From Cyprinodon diabolis (lineage: Eukaryota; Chordata; Actinopteri; Cyprinodontiformes; Cyprinodontidae): a stretch of DNA of 64,000 nt. The notes under the pieces were generated by a model. That model was not told where the DNA came from. It made no database searches and was given only the letters and a program-made list of their open reading frames with translations. The stretch spans positions 22,096,591-22,160,590 of the forward strand of contig CM060078.1 of assembly GCA_030533445.1 (NCBI GenBank), given 5' to 3'. Shown one piece after another: positions 26,201 through 38,705 of this stretch. Every line of letters begins with the position of its first letter. Position 1 is the stretch's first letter. The position numbers were made by a program, and so were the translations under genes.

Positions 26201-27391
26201 ATTAAAACCATAACATTTTTTTTTCTTTTTTGACAATGCTTTAAAGTATCTTATTTCCTCAACAAATGTGTTGCTGTTTGCAAAGTAGTAATTATACCAC
26301 TTGGTATTATTACTTGTTTATTTCGTCATATTGATCAGCAGATAGATGGTGTTTTACGAAACAGGGTTTCAGGGTTAAAATATCAGCTTTAAATCAGGTT
26401 TTCCATTATGCTAAAATGCTAAAAAAAAAATTCAACATCCAAATCAAAGATATACTTGATACTTGATACCATTCTCAATACGGCTGAGATTAAAAACGGC
26501 AAAAAAATATTAAAGGCATGAAAGAAAGTCTAACCATGGAACAAGCTTTCTTGCTAAATAATTATGCACAATAAAAACCCAGAAATCTAAAATCAACAAC
26601 AGCAAAAATATGCAAAAAAAAAAAGATTTGTCTTGAGTATCGATACTATGCAATACTAACATCTTATCTAGATCCAGTGTTTGGGTATCAGGTCTTTTGT
26701 GCAGCATGAAAAAGGTAGTGGGAAATATAATAATAAGTTTGGTCATACTCATTAATGCATAACCTCTATTTGTGAACATACTTTTAAAGGTTGAACGCAC
26801 AAAATAAAGAAGACATGGTTATGTTAAGTGCGATTTCATTCTCAGATTTGGCGCTCAACTTCCGAGGTAAATTGAAGGAAGATTACATGGAACAAACTGT
26901 TTAACCTCAGATCGTAGAGTAAAATCGGTTAATTGCCTTTTGGTTTTAAAAGCCTCAAAGTTTTCTTTAAAAGGAAATTCCGGATGCTGAATTTCCTCCC
27001 ACATAGATTTTATGTGTTTGCATCTCCACTTCTACTAAATCACATGAGATTATCTGCCCACATTTTAAACAGCATTTTTCAGGAAGACAAGGCTTGTAAG
27101 TTTGACATCTCATTAAATATTTAGGTGGTATTTGGAGCCCTGGTAATATCGAGCCCACTTTTACGATCATCTGCCATTTGCGCTTCTTGTATCTTTTCAT
27201 GTTAATTTTCTGAATGTTTTCTATAGGTGAAGTCTAGGAGAAGGCTGCTGGCATGCAGCACTTCAAACGGCCAAACCGCATCTCCTGATATGATCCCAAC
27301 TGTGTCTGTCTCCATCCCACTTCAAACAGTCACCCACGCCGCTGACAGCCAGCCAACGGGGGAGGCAGTTTCTGAACATGAGAGTGGATGA
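23293..27391 (+). CDS. kitlg: kit ligand (stem cell factor)
   Basis: Membrane-anchored cytokine that activates the Kit receptor; in fish it guides pigment-cell, germ-cell and blood development. Seven exons: 23293-23304, 24882-24989, 25081-25137, 25232-25390, 25603-25762, 25950-26050 and 27227-27391, giving 253 residues. The first exon codes only MRKK, mirroring the tiny first exon of human KITLG. Exon 2 has the signal peptide and FGTPITDDVNKLSVL; exon 3 KQNIPSDYEIPVSYIPKEV matches the family's NLPKDYMITLKYVP. Conserved cysteines are in GTCWVV, FQCHY and SCKPPPC. Exon 6 is the membrane helix (LLLVIIPFIACVVLIVW); exon 7 is the cytoplasmic tail starting KSRRRLL. The extracellular stalk is only about 20 residues. 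Fish usually have two copies (a and b); which one this is was not settled. Confidence 0.84.
24005..24215 (-). mobile_element. dispersed fish repeat in kitlg intron 1
   Basis: Inverse-strand member of the family also present at 37498-37665: GGCAAGCTACACTGGCCACA and CAGCTGCCCCACAGCTG answer CAGGGCAGCTGTGGCTACAA at the other copy. The part near 24120-24210 (CCTCTGGTTGCAGGGCAAAC) is the familiar tail of a repeat found near many fish genes. Confidence 0.65.
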
Positions 27392-28799
27392 AGCGTGATA
27401 AAGCGTGGAAAAATCAGTGTGGTCTGTCACTTTTTCTGCTCAAGCACCAAAGAAACTGGATGAGAGAGAGCTCATGTAAAGGAAAGGCGTGTTGGCAAAG
27501 TCCCCTCCCCTGCTTTTGGGTCCAGACAGGACTTAAGAGCAGCTCCGAAACTGGATGCTGAAGTAAAAACATGAAGGTGTCTTGACTGGTGAACAGCAGC
27601 TCTTAGCCGGTTGGTTTGGAGAAGTTAAAAGCCACTTTAATGTTTCTCAGGGTGGTGTTGGGTCTCATTTTGGAGCTTATCAGCAGGCTTCACATCAGCA
27701 CAATGCCACACAGTTCAGACACTGTTATTTTAAACTGGAAGAGTCATGATTTTGAAGTGATTATGTTTTCATTTCTCTATAGTTACACATGAAGTCCAAA
27801 TAGCTCATATGCCGACATCTTTGGAAAGTCTTCTGTAAAAAGGAATAACAACAAGAAAAATGGGGGCTGATACAACTTATCTTGTACTTGTTGTTGACAT
27901 TGTGGAGATCTGTTATCCATCAGGAATTATGGACCTACTGGTCACAAACAACACTCTAATTGGTTCAACAAATCCCTGACTTTCTGAATCAAAGATCTGA
28001 GCAGCTGGCAGATAGCCATGGCCAGAGGCCCTTTGAATTTGGTCATTGTGCTTCGAAGCTGTTGAACAGTGAGCTATTGCCGCTCCTCAGCCGCTGCAAG
28101 TGTGTTGGGAGGTTTTTAATGCCTCAGTTAAGAAGTCAATCAGTTTCTGTCATGAGAGCATGACTCTTAGAGTGTGAGTGCTCTTGTACTATATGTGTCA
28201 GAGACCGGGAGAGAGAGACAGGACAGGCACAGCAAGGCAAAGTGAGGGAGATAGAGGCAGACAAATAGATGAACGGATGAGCTCAGTGAGGAGCATAAGG
28301 AGGGATTGTTCTCATCACAAAAGAGCAGGCCGTAGGCTGGAGGAAGTGCCAGTTAAAAACATGACCAATGTCGACAGATCTCTATGAATCAACAGGCTAA
28401 GAATCTCTGCAGACCGCAGGCTATATAGCCCAATCTCCAGGGACTGGTTGGTATTTCAATAAAAATACACAGGATTTATTTCCATAACAGTCCAGTAACA
28501 TGTAGTTTGTTATATAGTGCAATGTTTTGGATAAGGTTAAAAACCTAGAAAGCCTTTACTTTCTTCAAAGATATTCAAAAATTTTGATTTTGTAACTCTA
28601 TGTGTATTTGTGTGTGTGATGTTTAAGATATTTTGTTACACTTTTGAATGTCTTCAAAAAACATCTAGTGTTTCCAACAGTTTCAACGACAGACTTAATT
28701 AAAATCCAAATGTTGTAGAGTCATGGTTTTCATATTGCAGTTCATGTAACACTGGTGTGACTTTGGCTTTCTTTTGGCTACAGAAAATAATTTGTTTTT

Positions 28800-28824
28800 T
28801 ATTATTATTATTATTATTATTATT
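28800..28824. repeat. TTA trinucleotide microsatellite
   Basis: About eight TTA/ATT units in a row in intergenic DNA downstream of kitlg. Confidence 0.9.
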
Positions 28825-29419
28825 GATTCAAGTTGAATGTGAAGTACTAGTACTTGTCCACTAGGTGGCAATGTTACATTTAATTAAATCTAAGTTGATA
28901 GGGAAAAATCCAGATCAAGGTTTGAATTTCAGGGATAAGAAGGCAAGCCCAAGTTCAGGATCAAATATGGTCGAAATGTTAAATAAAATATCACTGGCTC
29001 TTCCTTCAATGTTTTTCTCTAACCCAGAATCATGTATCACCCAGCCGATGTTAGTGGACATTTTCATAAAGTATTTGAATTCTTTAAATTGCAGCTAAAC
29101 ATAATTTGAATCAACAGAATGCAAATCTGATTACCTTTTCCTTCTGAGACAAATGCAATCCAAAGAAACCTTGGGATAAAAAAAAAAAAAAAATCTTCTA
29201 AAACTGATTTTAATTTTAAGGTAAATGAAAACACAGTGAAGTTAAAGCAGGACAGATTTGGAATAAATTTATTTTCAGCTAAAATCCAAACTGAGCCTGT
29301 GCCAAAGGAGCAAGATGACTGTTTCATCACTTTGATATTTTATACCTTGTATTTTTGGGTATAGAGTAGTTGTAATTTAAATGATGCATCACCCATTTTT
29401 AATTTGATCTCAATAACTT

Positions 29420-29535
29420 ATCTATATTTATTATACTCCATGGTGACTGCAATGCAGATGACCAGAGTTCAAATCCTGGTAGCCCCACAAAGGGCATCCA
29501 GTGTAAAAACTTTGCCAAATCTAAATGACTTGCTG
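29420..29535 (+). mobile_element. tRNA-derived SINE fragment
   Basis: Contains GAGTTCAAATCCTGG, which matches a polymerase III B box, followed by AAGGGCATCCAGTGTAAAAA and CTTTGCCAAATC, the tail of a fish SINE. The A-box half is poorly preserved. Confidence 0.55.
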
Positions 29536-30824
29536 AGATGACACAAAAAATGTAATTGTAATCCACTTTGGTAACAACTGTGCTATGGTTTGAGTAAATT
29601 ACATTTTGCAATACAGCATCAGACAGAGCTAATTTGGTTTAATTTACAGCCTATTATGTTTTATTAGTGTACTGGCAGCAAAACAACTTTTTCAGGGAAT
29701 GATATTTATAGATTTAAATTTTCATGTGACATTTCATTATTTTACGACCAATTATAGCCACAATTAAATAAATACTTCACTACCACAGAATAAAATCATA
29801 GGTCAGGGTTTAGTACATGGAAAAGAGAAAGGTTTTTTTTACAGTTATGAAAGTTAAGTAGAAAGTAGCATTTTGGCAATGTGAAAATATAACATTTGAC
29901 ATGGGCCTAGTGCCTAGTTCAACACACTTCAAATATAAACCAAAAACTTGAAACATGTATTTTGATTGTTTTTGTCATCACCAAAAGGGAAACTAGAAAA
30001 CAAATCAAACGCCATCTCAAGCTAGTAAGTTCTACCAGTTAAAAATAGGCTGTTTAAATATGAATTTATCTTTGATTGCCCCAAAAGATCGTAACTCCCA
30101 GGAGTTGGTAAAAAAAACGTTCCAACTTGAATTCTGACTTTAGAGGCCCTTTTAAGTTATACAACGTAAAACTTGAAGATATTATCATATGATTAAAAGA
30201 TTATCTTCATTTTATGTTATGGGTTAATGGGTGAAAATAGATAAGAATATTCTTTCTTTTTCTAAATCCCATCTTGGCAGCATTGTTTTCTTATTGGGAA
30301 ATATTTGTAAAATAACACATGGAGAAATACAACAGAACTGAGATTAACTATCAATATGTCAGGCAGTAACATATATTTGAGAATATCAAATATCCTGTAT
30401 GCTGTTTGTCTATGAAGTATTTACATTATTTATTTCTGATCCATGATGAGTAAATTGATGAGTCTCTATTAAAGCAAAGTATAAAAAAGACAATGTCTCC
30501 AGGTTCAATAGCTTCAAACTATAACTTATTTTATTAAACATTCTTTGGGACATTAAATCACAAAATTTTTGATTAGTCCCTTTCAAGTTCACTTAAGTCA
30601 AGCAGATAAAGGAACCTTACAGTCAACAGTATCAGTTGCAACCAAGCAGGCTCAGTGTGCCGGCTTATTTACACAGTTACAGTATTTATCACTTTAGATA
30701 ATATGTATATTATAACTCTGATCTAAACTAGACAGTGGTCCCAGACATTGACCAAGGCCTCTCACAATAGGAATTATGAAATAGCGGGATCATTTAGTAA
30801 CGCAGGCAAAAAAAAAGACTATAA

Positions 30825-31010
30825 AGAAGGCACCCTCGAGGGTCGCTGTCCTGCAGGTTTTAGAGGTTTCTCTGCTTCAAAACAGCTGGTCCTGATTACT
30901 GCATTTCAACAAAAGCCTGTTGATCCTCTATCAATAGAAATCAGCTGTGCTGAAGCAGAAAAGCTCTAAAACCTGCAGAACAGCTGCCTTCAAGGACCAA
31001 CTTTGGACAT
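30825..31010. repeat. dispersed repeat with inverted ends
   Basis: GGGTCGCTGTCCTGCAGGTT and TTTAGAGGTTTCTCTGCTTC at the left are mirrored by AGCTCTAAAACCTGCAGAAC and CAGCTGCCTTCAAGGACC at the right, giving a partly self-complementary unit typical of a frequent fish repeat. No target duplication was identified. Confidence 0.55.
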
Positions 31011-31482
31011 GCCTACAATAAAGAGTTCACAGACAAATTAATAATATGCTTGATTCTTTCATATTTTAATTTATTTTCAAAAATAAAACAAGTATTTGCT
31101 ATAAAATTATTAAAACTCCAGACTTAAATTTACAGAAAGCAAGGATGACATTATATAAAAAAGAAAAAAGACAAGATTATAAACAGAAAATCCCAGAACT
31201 ATAAACTGTACATAAAGGATGGATCATTTGTTTTAGATAGGGGATTGGGAATTAAGTGTATTTTTCATGCTATATATCATATTTCCACTTTATATAAATC
31301 CTATTATTGACCTTTAAACAAATTTTACAGTGTTGACCTTGTCAGGTGTGCTCTCTTATTGTTTGAAAGAAACATTCAAACCGAAATATAATGTAATTTC
31401 TGATTCTCCTAGTCTAGTTGATCTTGTTAGAACCGAAACGAATGCAACATATTTAAAGTCGGTGCTTTTATTTTATACAGAA

Positions 31483-31544
31483 ACTTCCGGCGGAAGTAGC
31501 CAGGCTTTTGTTTTGGAAGGCTGGCACTCGGTGGCCGCCATTAT
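31483..31544. promoter_or_regulatory. ETS and YY1-type sites upstream of the first TIN2-like gene
   Basis: ACTTCCGGCGGAAGT at 31483-31497 is a perfect palindrome of two ETS sites. GCCGCCATTAT at 31534-31544 matches YY1. Both are typical of broadly expressed, TATA-less promoters and sit 135-200 nt before the predicted start codon. Confidence 0.55.
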
Positions 31545-31678
31545 TCTTCGTGACTTGACGCCCGAGATAAGACGGTTAAATATTTCGAACTATTATATTC
31601 AAGCATAATCTGTTGGTTTATTGGTTTGCCTTGAGTCTCGCTTAGTTAGGTGAGCCAGGCGCACATTTATAGGCCAGT

Positions 31679-34600
31679 ATGGACAGACGGTCCAATACAA
31701 CAGGTAAGTTGCTAAGCTAACTGTAGCTGCTGTCGATAATGGTATAAAAAAAGAAATTGGACGAAGCTTCATTTGCTTCGAGGAGTCTGTTTCTTCCTTA
31801 TCACCAACATAAACACATACGTTTACTCCGTTTAAGGCAGATGTATAATAAGAAGGTCGGGTAATTAACAAGCTGTGAATGCTTTGTGATTTTTATCTTC
31901 TAAATGAAGCCATCCGAATGCGCGGTCCGTCTCAATATGTCACGCTATCTGAAGCGACTAATGAAACATTGGGGTAATGGAGTGATATCCGATTGTAAAG
32001 TTTGAATTTAAGTCTGACAGTAGCTTGCTTGGCGCTCAATCTCTCCATCACTGCACGGGCACGCGCAGACGTGCACTTTTCTAAAAAGTGCTGATGAAGG
32101 TTCTCAGTCATCCAGGTCATAGTCATTCCGTAAAAATTCCAAAAATATCCACTGGACTTGGTTTTCAAGATTTGAAGACGTTTCGCCACCTCTCCAGGAA
32201 GCTTTCTCAATTCAAATGTCTGGGTCCGCAGTGAGTTTTCTAAAAACGGAACTTTTCTAAAAACAACTCCGTCTGCACTCTGAAAAGCATGCGCTCCTTG
32301 CTGCAGCGCCCCCCTGCGGCAGCACTGGTTTTTGCCTCGAAATGGACCAAAACATATGACCTGTGCAATCAGGTTTTAGGTATTTCTTGCCAATAGAAAC
32401 TTAAAAGGTACGCCTTGAATTAAAAATAAATCTAATCTAAAAAAAAAATTCTGGTAAATTTATTTAAACTACATTACCTGTGCAATTAGATCTGTAAGCG
32501 TTTGTTCGTGTCTCTGTAGATATTAAATCATATTGTTTCCCAATTCCTTTTCAGGTCAATAATACTTAATTAATCCCAAAGGGAAATTAAATGTTGCAAT
32601 ATCTCATACGTTATTTTTTTAACAGGTGTTGTAGGTGTTGATAGCTTTAGGCAGGAAGGATCTTCTGTAGCCGGTCTGTCTTGCACCGGATCTGGAGAAG
32701 CCTCTTACTGAAAAATCTTCTGTAGAGGATGCTCACAGTTTTACATAATTTTCTTCATGTTTTGCAGAGTGGCTCAAGCTCAGTGAGGCAGGAGGTGAAA
32801 GTCTGAACCTAAATTTTCAAATTCTGTCACAAATGTAGTTGATACTGCCCTTGACTTTGACTAGGCCGTATAGCCATTGTTTGTGGGTCACACTCCTTAA
32901 TGTTTTTGCTTGTTGCCTGACTAAATAGGAGACTGTCCAGGGGGTTTTATTACTGAGAGCTTCAACATTTGACATCATATATTAGTAGTTATGGTTCTGC
33001 AGAAGGTTTCTTCCTGCTAAAAGGGAGGTTTTTTTTTTCTCGCTACTACCCTGCTTGGTTTGAGGGATTGCTTTCTAGTCAATGAGTCTATGCAATCTGG
33101 TTTTCCTTAGATAGATAACTCAATCAACTGAAACTGAATCAATTTGACTGCATGATCTGGTTTAATTATTAAGTGCCTTGAGATGACATGTGTTGTGAAT
33201 TGGCTCTTTATAAACAAAACCTGAATTCAATTGAATTATGCTTTTGTCTGAATTTGTTGATTGTTTTGGTATTTAAGTCCATGACAGAAGCAACAGATTA
33301 ATGCATACTCTAAACTCCTTCAGATCTAGACTAAAGATCTGATTTGGCAGACTTAAGATCTAAACTGTTAAGTCTGCCAAAAGACCACAAAGACAGAAAA
33401 TAAATCTTCAGCAGACTCATTTTGCTTTAAGATTTGTGGATCAAACTGGGTTGAATGTTTTCTCAAATGTCAAGAATGTCAATAATTAATGTATCTTGAA
33501 ATATATGTAAATTCAAAATAGATGATTTGTAGGACCCTAGATCTTTTATTGACTGAAAAAAGCAGAGGTTTTAAATCATGAATTGTGTAATGTTTTATTA
33601 ATTGACATCTAACCTGCACTAACTGTTTTCATGCTTGCTTCCATCTGCAGGAGGTGCCCTTCCGCTGCCCTCCCTCCGTCTGCTGGCCTCCCCGCTGCAG
33701 CTGACCTATTCATACATATGGCAGGTCATACGGCAGAAGAACGTGAAGCATTACTGCAAAGTAGAAGAGTTTGTGACCATGGTGACACAGACTGTTCCTG
33801 AGCTTCTGAGTTTCAAGCAGACTGCACAACTTATCCTCGGCCTAAGAGCGAGGGTGATTTTTCTTTTGTTTTCTTTTTTATGCATGCAACAGGACACTCA
33901 GATTCTTTGTTTTCTTCTTTTTTTCCTGATTATATTGCATTTCTGTTTGCTCACTTAGATAATCTTGGACCTGCTTCAGAATGACGGCCCACCAGATTCC
34001 AAAACTATTCAGACCCTTATAAATAAATTAAAGATAACCTCCTCGACGGTATGCGTGCAACTTGTTCATACACCAGTTATATGCGTGTTTACCAACTAAT
34101 CGCAATCTTCTAGATCAATAAGCATAGATAAAATCTGATTGAAATGTTCTTGTACCATAGAAGGATATGGAGGTGGAGAAATCCCAGACAAACTTCATGG
34201 TCCTGATCCAAAATCTCCTTAAAAATCCGACTGAGAGGAAGCGCTTCTTTCAGGTGAGGCCTGCCTGTTGATTTTAATCTTGGCTGTAAATCAAAAATAA
34301 GAAAATTAAAACGATCCACTGGACTTTGTTTCAAAGTTTGAAGACATTTCGCTTCCCATTCAGGAATCTTTTTCAATTAAATTCTCAATGGGAAGCGAAA
34401 CGTCTTCAAACTTGGAAACAAAGTCCGGTGGATTTTTTTTTTAATTACTATAACCTGGATGACTGAGAATCTTCACCAGCACTTGGCTGTAAATCCACTT
34501 TACAGCTCATGATGTTCGCTTAACACATGGATCAACCTCTCTTCGCAGGAAGTTTTCCCTGTTCAGTACGGCGTCAAGTTTGACACAGCCCTGCAAGCCT

Positions 34601-36712
34601 TGATTGCTGGCCTGGTGTGCAAGCTAGAGCAACTTCTTCCCGTTCCTAATCTGTCCCAAGTATGCACGCCTAGCATTTTGGCAGACATTTTTATATATAA
34701 TCAGATACAATATAGTTGTTTAGAAGAGACTGTTCTCATAATTTCCATTCTCTGTGCTTCTGCTTTAGCTTGGTGCCATGATCTCAACAGATGCCACCGT
34801 CCTTGATGCATGTGGGGGTTTCCTCCCTGACCGTGGAGATCTAAAGACTCTTCTGCAACATCATCAGAGCAAAGGACTCCTAGGAGTTAAAGGTAGACTA
34901 CACTTCAATATTTCTAAATGCGATTTATGGGACAGACCAACACAGATCATTTTTTTTTTGTGAGGTTAAGGTGAAAAAGAAGAAACTTGTTTTATTTTGT
35001 ATAAAATCCTTCTTAAAACTGCTGTTTTTTCCACAGCAACAGTCTCCACCTCTGTGGGCGACCCGGTGCTCTCTTCCCTGGCCTTCATGCCCAAACCAGT
35101 AGAAACACCGCCTCCACCACCACAGCCACAAAAGCAGCCCGAGGTCACAGCTGCTGAGAACAGCCCTGCCCCTCCCAGTGACAGTGAAGATCTTGGTGCT
35201 TTTTCCGATGATCTTGCGAGCCCGGCGGGATCTGTTGATGCGTCTCAGCAGGAAGGGTCAATTAGTTACAAAGCACCCTCTGGAAATGAAGCAAAGGAGA
35301 AGGCTGCCACAGCAACAGGGCAAAGCCAGAACCTCCAGATGGAAAAAAGTTCTGAACAGCAGCAGCAGGCTTCAGCGACTCCTCAAAGCGAGAGGAGAGA
35401 TGGAACACAAGCGGGGCCTGAAAGGCCAGAGTTACAGAAGCTGCCTCTGAAATCCATCCCTTTCAGAGTTGTTCAAGTGCCAGTAAAGACTGCTTCCAGC
35501 TTAGCAAAGGACAGCCAGAAGCCACAAACCCAGCGGGTCACTTTACATCAGTGGGTGTCACAGATCGCCACCAACTCGATGTCTCTCCCAGCGTTACCGC
35601 CGCTTCCCCCAGGCAGACTAAGCGACGACGACGACCCAAGGCCAAGCATAAGACGAAAAAGGCAGCTGAGACACCAGAATGATCGATTTACCTGCACCGT
35701 GTGCGATAAGAGCTTTCCCTATCAGTCCAAGCTTATGGACCATGAGCGCATCCACACAGGAGAGAAGCCCTTTCAGTGCTCAGCGTGTAACAAGAGCTTC
35801 CGCACGCAGGCGTTCCTCAACAACCACCTGAAGACCCACAGCACGATGCGCCCCTACGCCTGTGGTCAGTGCGGCAAGTGCTTCACCAAACTGCAGAGCC
35901 TGACGAAACACATCCTGGCCCACAGCGGGCAAAAACCCTTCTACTGCAACATCTGCAATAAGGGCTTCACGCAGTCCACCTACTTCAAGCGCCACATGGA
36001 ATGCCACACCAGCCAGATGACGTTCCCCTGCAAGCACTGCAGCAAAACCTTCCCGACAGCGTTTAAGCTGTCCAACCACGAGCGCTGGCACACCCGGGAT
36101 CGCCCGCACATGTGCGAGCGCTGCGGGAAGAGGTTCCTCGTCCCCAGCCTGTTGAAGAGACACATGGGCTACCACATCGGCGACCGCCAGTACCTCTGCT
36201 CACAGTGTGGGAAGACCTTCGTTTACCTGTCGGATCTGAAGAGGCACCAGCAAGACCACCTACCAAAAACAAAGATCCCATGTCCCGTCTGTCAGAAGAA
36301 GTTCTCCAGTAAGTACTGCCTGAGAGTTCATCTTAGGATCCACACCAGAGAGAGACCCTACCGATGCCAACTGTGCGACAAGAGCTTCACGCAAGTCGGA
36401 AACCTGAAGGTCCACATCCGGCTACACACCAATGAGCGTCCCTTCAGCTGTGACGTCTGCGGGAAGACCTACAAGCTGGCGTCCCACCTCAACGTCCACA
36501 AAAGGACTCACTCGTGCAAGAAACCCTGGACATGCGAGACGTGCGGGAAGGGCTTCACGGTCCCTGCCCTGCTTAGGAAGCACGAGCAGATCCACGTGAA
36601 GGAGGCTAACCCCGATTTCGCCAGCAAGAGACGGATGAAGGGTAAGCACAAAAAGCAGTCCCTAAACAGAAAATACGACGAGGAAGAAGAGGGCAGCGAT
36701 GAAAATTATTGA
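31679..36712 (+). CDS. TIN2-like N-terminal domain with 11 C2H2 zinc fingers
   Basis: Seven exons: 31679-31703, 33651-33853, 33959-34048, 34161-34253, 34549-34659, 34769-34892 and 35037-36712, giving 773 residues. Exon 1 codes MDRRSNTT and ends in phase 1. Residues about 10-210 align with the TRFH-like N-terminus of the shelterin protein TIN2 (Pfam TINF2_N): YIWQVIRQKNVKHYCKVEEF against human SWQVVRGRCVEHFPRVLEF, then GLRAR, and VCKLEQLLPVPN against LCQLEKALPTPQ. A low-complexity Pro/Gln/Ser region follows. The last exon then carries 11 C2H2 fingers from FTCTVCDKSF to KHEQIH, with TGEKPF-type linkers between some, and an acidic EEEEG tail. It is probably a nuclear DNA-binding protein. The TIN2-like part suggests protein binding to TPP1/TRF-like partners, which is inference. 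A related gene follows at 39.5 kb. Confidence 0.85.
32085..32225 (-). mobile_element. foldback-family repeat (GAAACGTCTTC), copy 1
   Basis: On the minus strand it contains GGCGAAACGTCTTCAAAT, CCAAGTCCAGTGGAT and ATGACCTGGATGACTGAGAA. The same words occur at 34308-34480 and 45480-45690. This is a common fish repeat; this copy has only one of the two arms. Confidence 0.6.
33005..33240 (+). mobile_element. dispersed fish repeat, first copy
   Basis: Contains CCTTCCTGCTAAAAGGGAGG-like start, GGTTTTCCTTAGATAGATAA, AATCAATTTGACTGCATGAT and TGCCTTGAGATGACATGTGT, and ends in an AATTCAATTGAATT tail. The same family lies in the opposite orientation at 61070-61330. It lies in intron 1 of the TIN2-like gene. 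Confidence 0.65.
34308..34485. mobile_element. palindromic repeat (GAAACGTCTTC family), copy 2
   Basis: Arms of about 55 nt mirror each other: ATCCACTGGACTTTGTTTCA and GAAGACATTTCGCTTCCCAT on the left against ATGGGAAGCGAAACGTCTTC and AAACAAAGTCCGGTGGATTT on the right. It then runs into ATAACCTGGATGACTGAGAA. It lies in an intron of the TIN2-like gene. Confidence 0.75.
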
Positions 36713-37497
36713 AGGAGACATGAGCTTAAAGCTGATCTCTGCTCAGACGGGTCAATGAGAACTGCTACCACAAAGGACACATCATGCCACTGTGGATTCA
36801 CATGGATTCATGACTGAAAACACTGAACTAATTAACGGACAACTGAATCTTCAGATTATGGTTAGAATTTAAAGAATAGCTCCTAGATGTACATGTGCAC
36901 CAATAATGGACTTTCCTCTTGATTAGTTAATTGTTTTAGTGGAAAAAAACAAACTGAAAAGAGACGATTTTGGGAGATTAATGATTACAAAAAACTATGC
37001 TCCTTTTCCTAGCAGATGCTCATGTCTTAACTTTTTTTTTTCATCAAAAACTTTAAAACATAGAACTGCACTGCAGCTTTTAGGTGCGACGTTCTTGGAT
37101 CCAACAAAATTCAAGCAATAACAATGTTATCCCTCCCTGTTCATGTATTAAAAACAATATCATTAACAATTATGTTATTTTGAATAAACCAGAGTGTTGA
37201 CTGATGTGTTTATAGAATGAAAGCTATCGCTATTAGTTTTGATGTATTTACTGAATAGTCTGCTTACTATTTGATGTGCTGGTAACCAATCAGAGATGAA
37301 GAGAAAATTTGCAAGACCCTTAACATTCATCTGTTTTTTTGCTAATATGAGACGATCAATTAAAAATCAGCCATTTCCAATCTCTTGCTGATTGGTCAAT
37401 CTCTAGAAAAGTCCAGAATCATCCCTCCCATAAGACTTCATTTGTATGGTAATTTTTTTTATCACATAAACACCTTCTAAACAACATGCTTTTCAAA

Positions 37498-37665
37498 GAC
37501 ACTTCACCCGCATTGTCTACCGATGGTGGTCAGAGGGCCCTGTGGCACCTGTGTACGGCAGCCTCGCTTCTGTCAGTGAGCCCCAGGGCAGCTGTGGCTA
37601 CAATGTAGCTTGCTACCATTGATGAGTGGGTAAATGACTGAATGTAGTTTAAAGGGCTTTGGTCA
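37498..37665 (+). mobile_element. dispersed fish repeat
   Basis: Contains GGTGGTCAGAGGGCCCTGTG, CAGGGCAGCTGTGGCTACAA, TGTAGCTTGCTACCA and GGGTAAATGACTGAATGTAG, ending AAAGGGCTTTGG. The copy at 24005-24215 is on the other strand. Confidence 0.7.
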
Positions 37666-38099
37666 AGCTCTCTTACTTGAAAAAGTAAGTACAGGCCGTA
37701 TATATACATGTATATTTTTTTTCTGTTTAATAAAATGCTGTAGCATGTTTTTACTCCACCATAAATATAAACATTTGAACTTTTTTTTTTTTGAGTACCA
37801 TAAGCCTTTTTGTCTTGATTTATGCAACACCTTCCTCTTTTTTTTTCCTATTACTGTAAATGTAGAAAGCGACTCGATTTAAAGTTCTTCACAGCAAATT
37901 ATGTAATTCAAATTTGCTGCTCGTGTCTTAGCCGTTATGTATATACCCTTTATATAACATAGTCATTTAGCATTTTTTTTTGTTTTTTCATGCTCTGAAA
38001 AAAATTAAATGGTTAAAGCCCCTTTTTTGCTAATGCTGTATTTTATAAATTTGTTGTAGAGGAAAGTGAATATATATAAAAAAATGTTTCTTGTTCAGC

Positions 38100-38705
38100 C
38101 AGACTTTGACACTTCTATTGTCATTTTGTATACACAGTGTGTAGACAAAACAAAATTTCGTTTTGTACAGCTTTCATGACATTTCCATTCCATCAAGTGT
38201 ACCAGTAATTAAATGCAAACAGTGTGGGAGAAAAAAAAACATAGTGCAAATAAAAACCCCTGCATTGATATGGAAGTTCAGAGCATTAAATATATATGTG
38301 CATTTATGCTGTGTTTTGGTTTGGTGTTATCAGTGTGATGTAAAGTCTGACATGATTTACACAACAGTTCACTTTTCTGATGGCAGTGGGGAAGCACCTG
38401 TTGCAGAATCTGCTGGACAGGCATCGGATGCTGCGAAACCTCTTCCCACAAAGGCAGCAGGGATAACAGTCCATGATGGGGGTGTGAGGAGTCATTGATG
38501 ATGTTATGGGCTCGGGACATGCAGCGCTGGGATGAAATGTATTTTATGGAGGGAAGAGGAGCCCCGATAATCCTCTCTGCTGTTCTAACCACCCTTCTAA
38601 TTTTCCTCCAGTCTGAGGCTCTGCAGCCTCCACACCTCACAGTGAGACAGCTGATCAGATTGATCTCTATGGTGCTTCTGTAGAAGGTCGTGAGGAGTGA
38701 GAGAC
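38100..38705 (-). mobile_element. 3' end of a non-LTR retrotransposon (LINE)
   Basis: Read on the minus strand, 38640-38380 encodes IRRVVRTAERIIGAPLPSI, then RCMSRAHNIINDSSHPHHGL, the typical end of a fish LINE reverse transcriptase. The continuation GKRFRSIRCLSSRFCNRCFP is in another frame, so a frameshift breaks it. The untranslated tail extends to about 38110. It is a 5'-truncated, inactive copy. Confidence 0.8.

Larger units (their letters stand above)
27392..31678. other. intergenic region after kitlg
   Basis: Begins with the kitlg 3' untranslated region. It contains a TTA microsatellite (28800-28824), a tRNA-derived SINE (29420-29535), a dispersed repeat (30825-31010) and, at the right end, the promoter of the next gene. 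No other coding exon was found. Confidence 0.55.

Noticed and set aside
35780..36649. Minus-strand open frames inside the C2H2 exon of the first TIN2-like gene
   Set aside because: They mirror the regular 84-nt finger repeat of the plus-strand gene and have no splice or family support.
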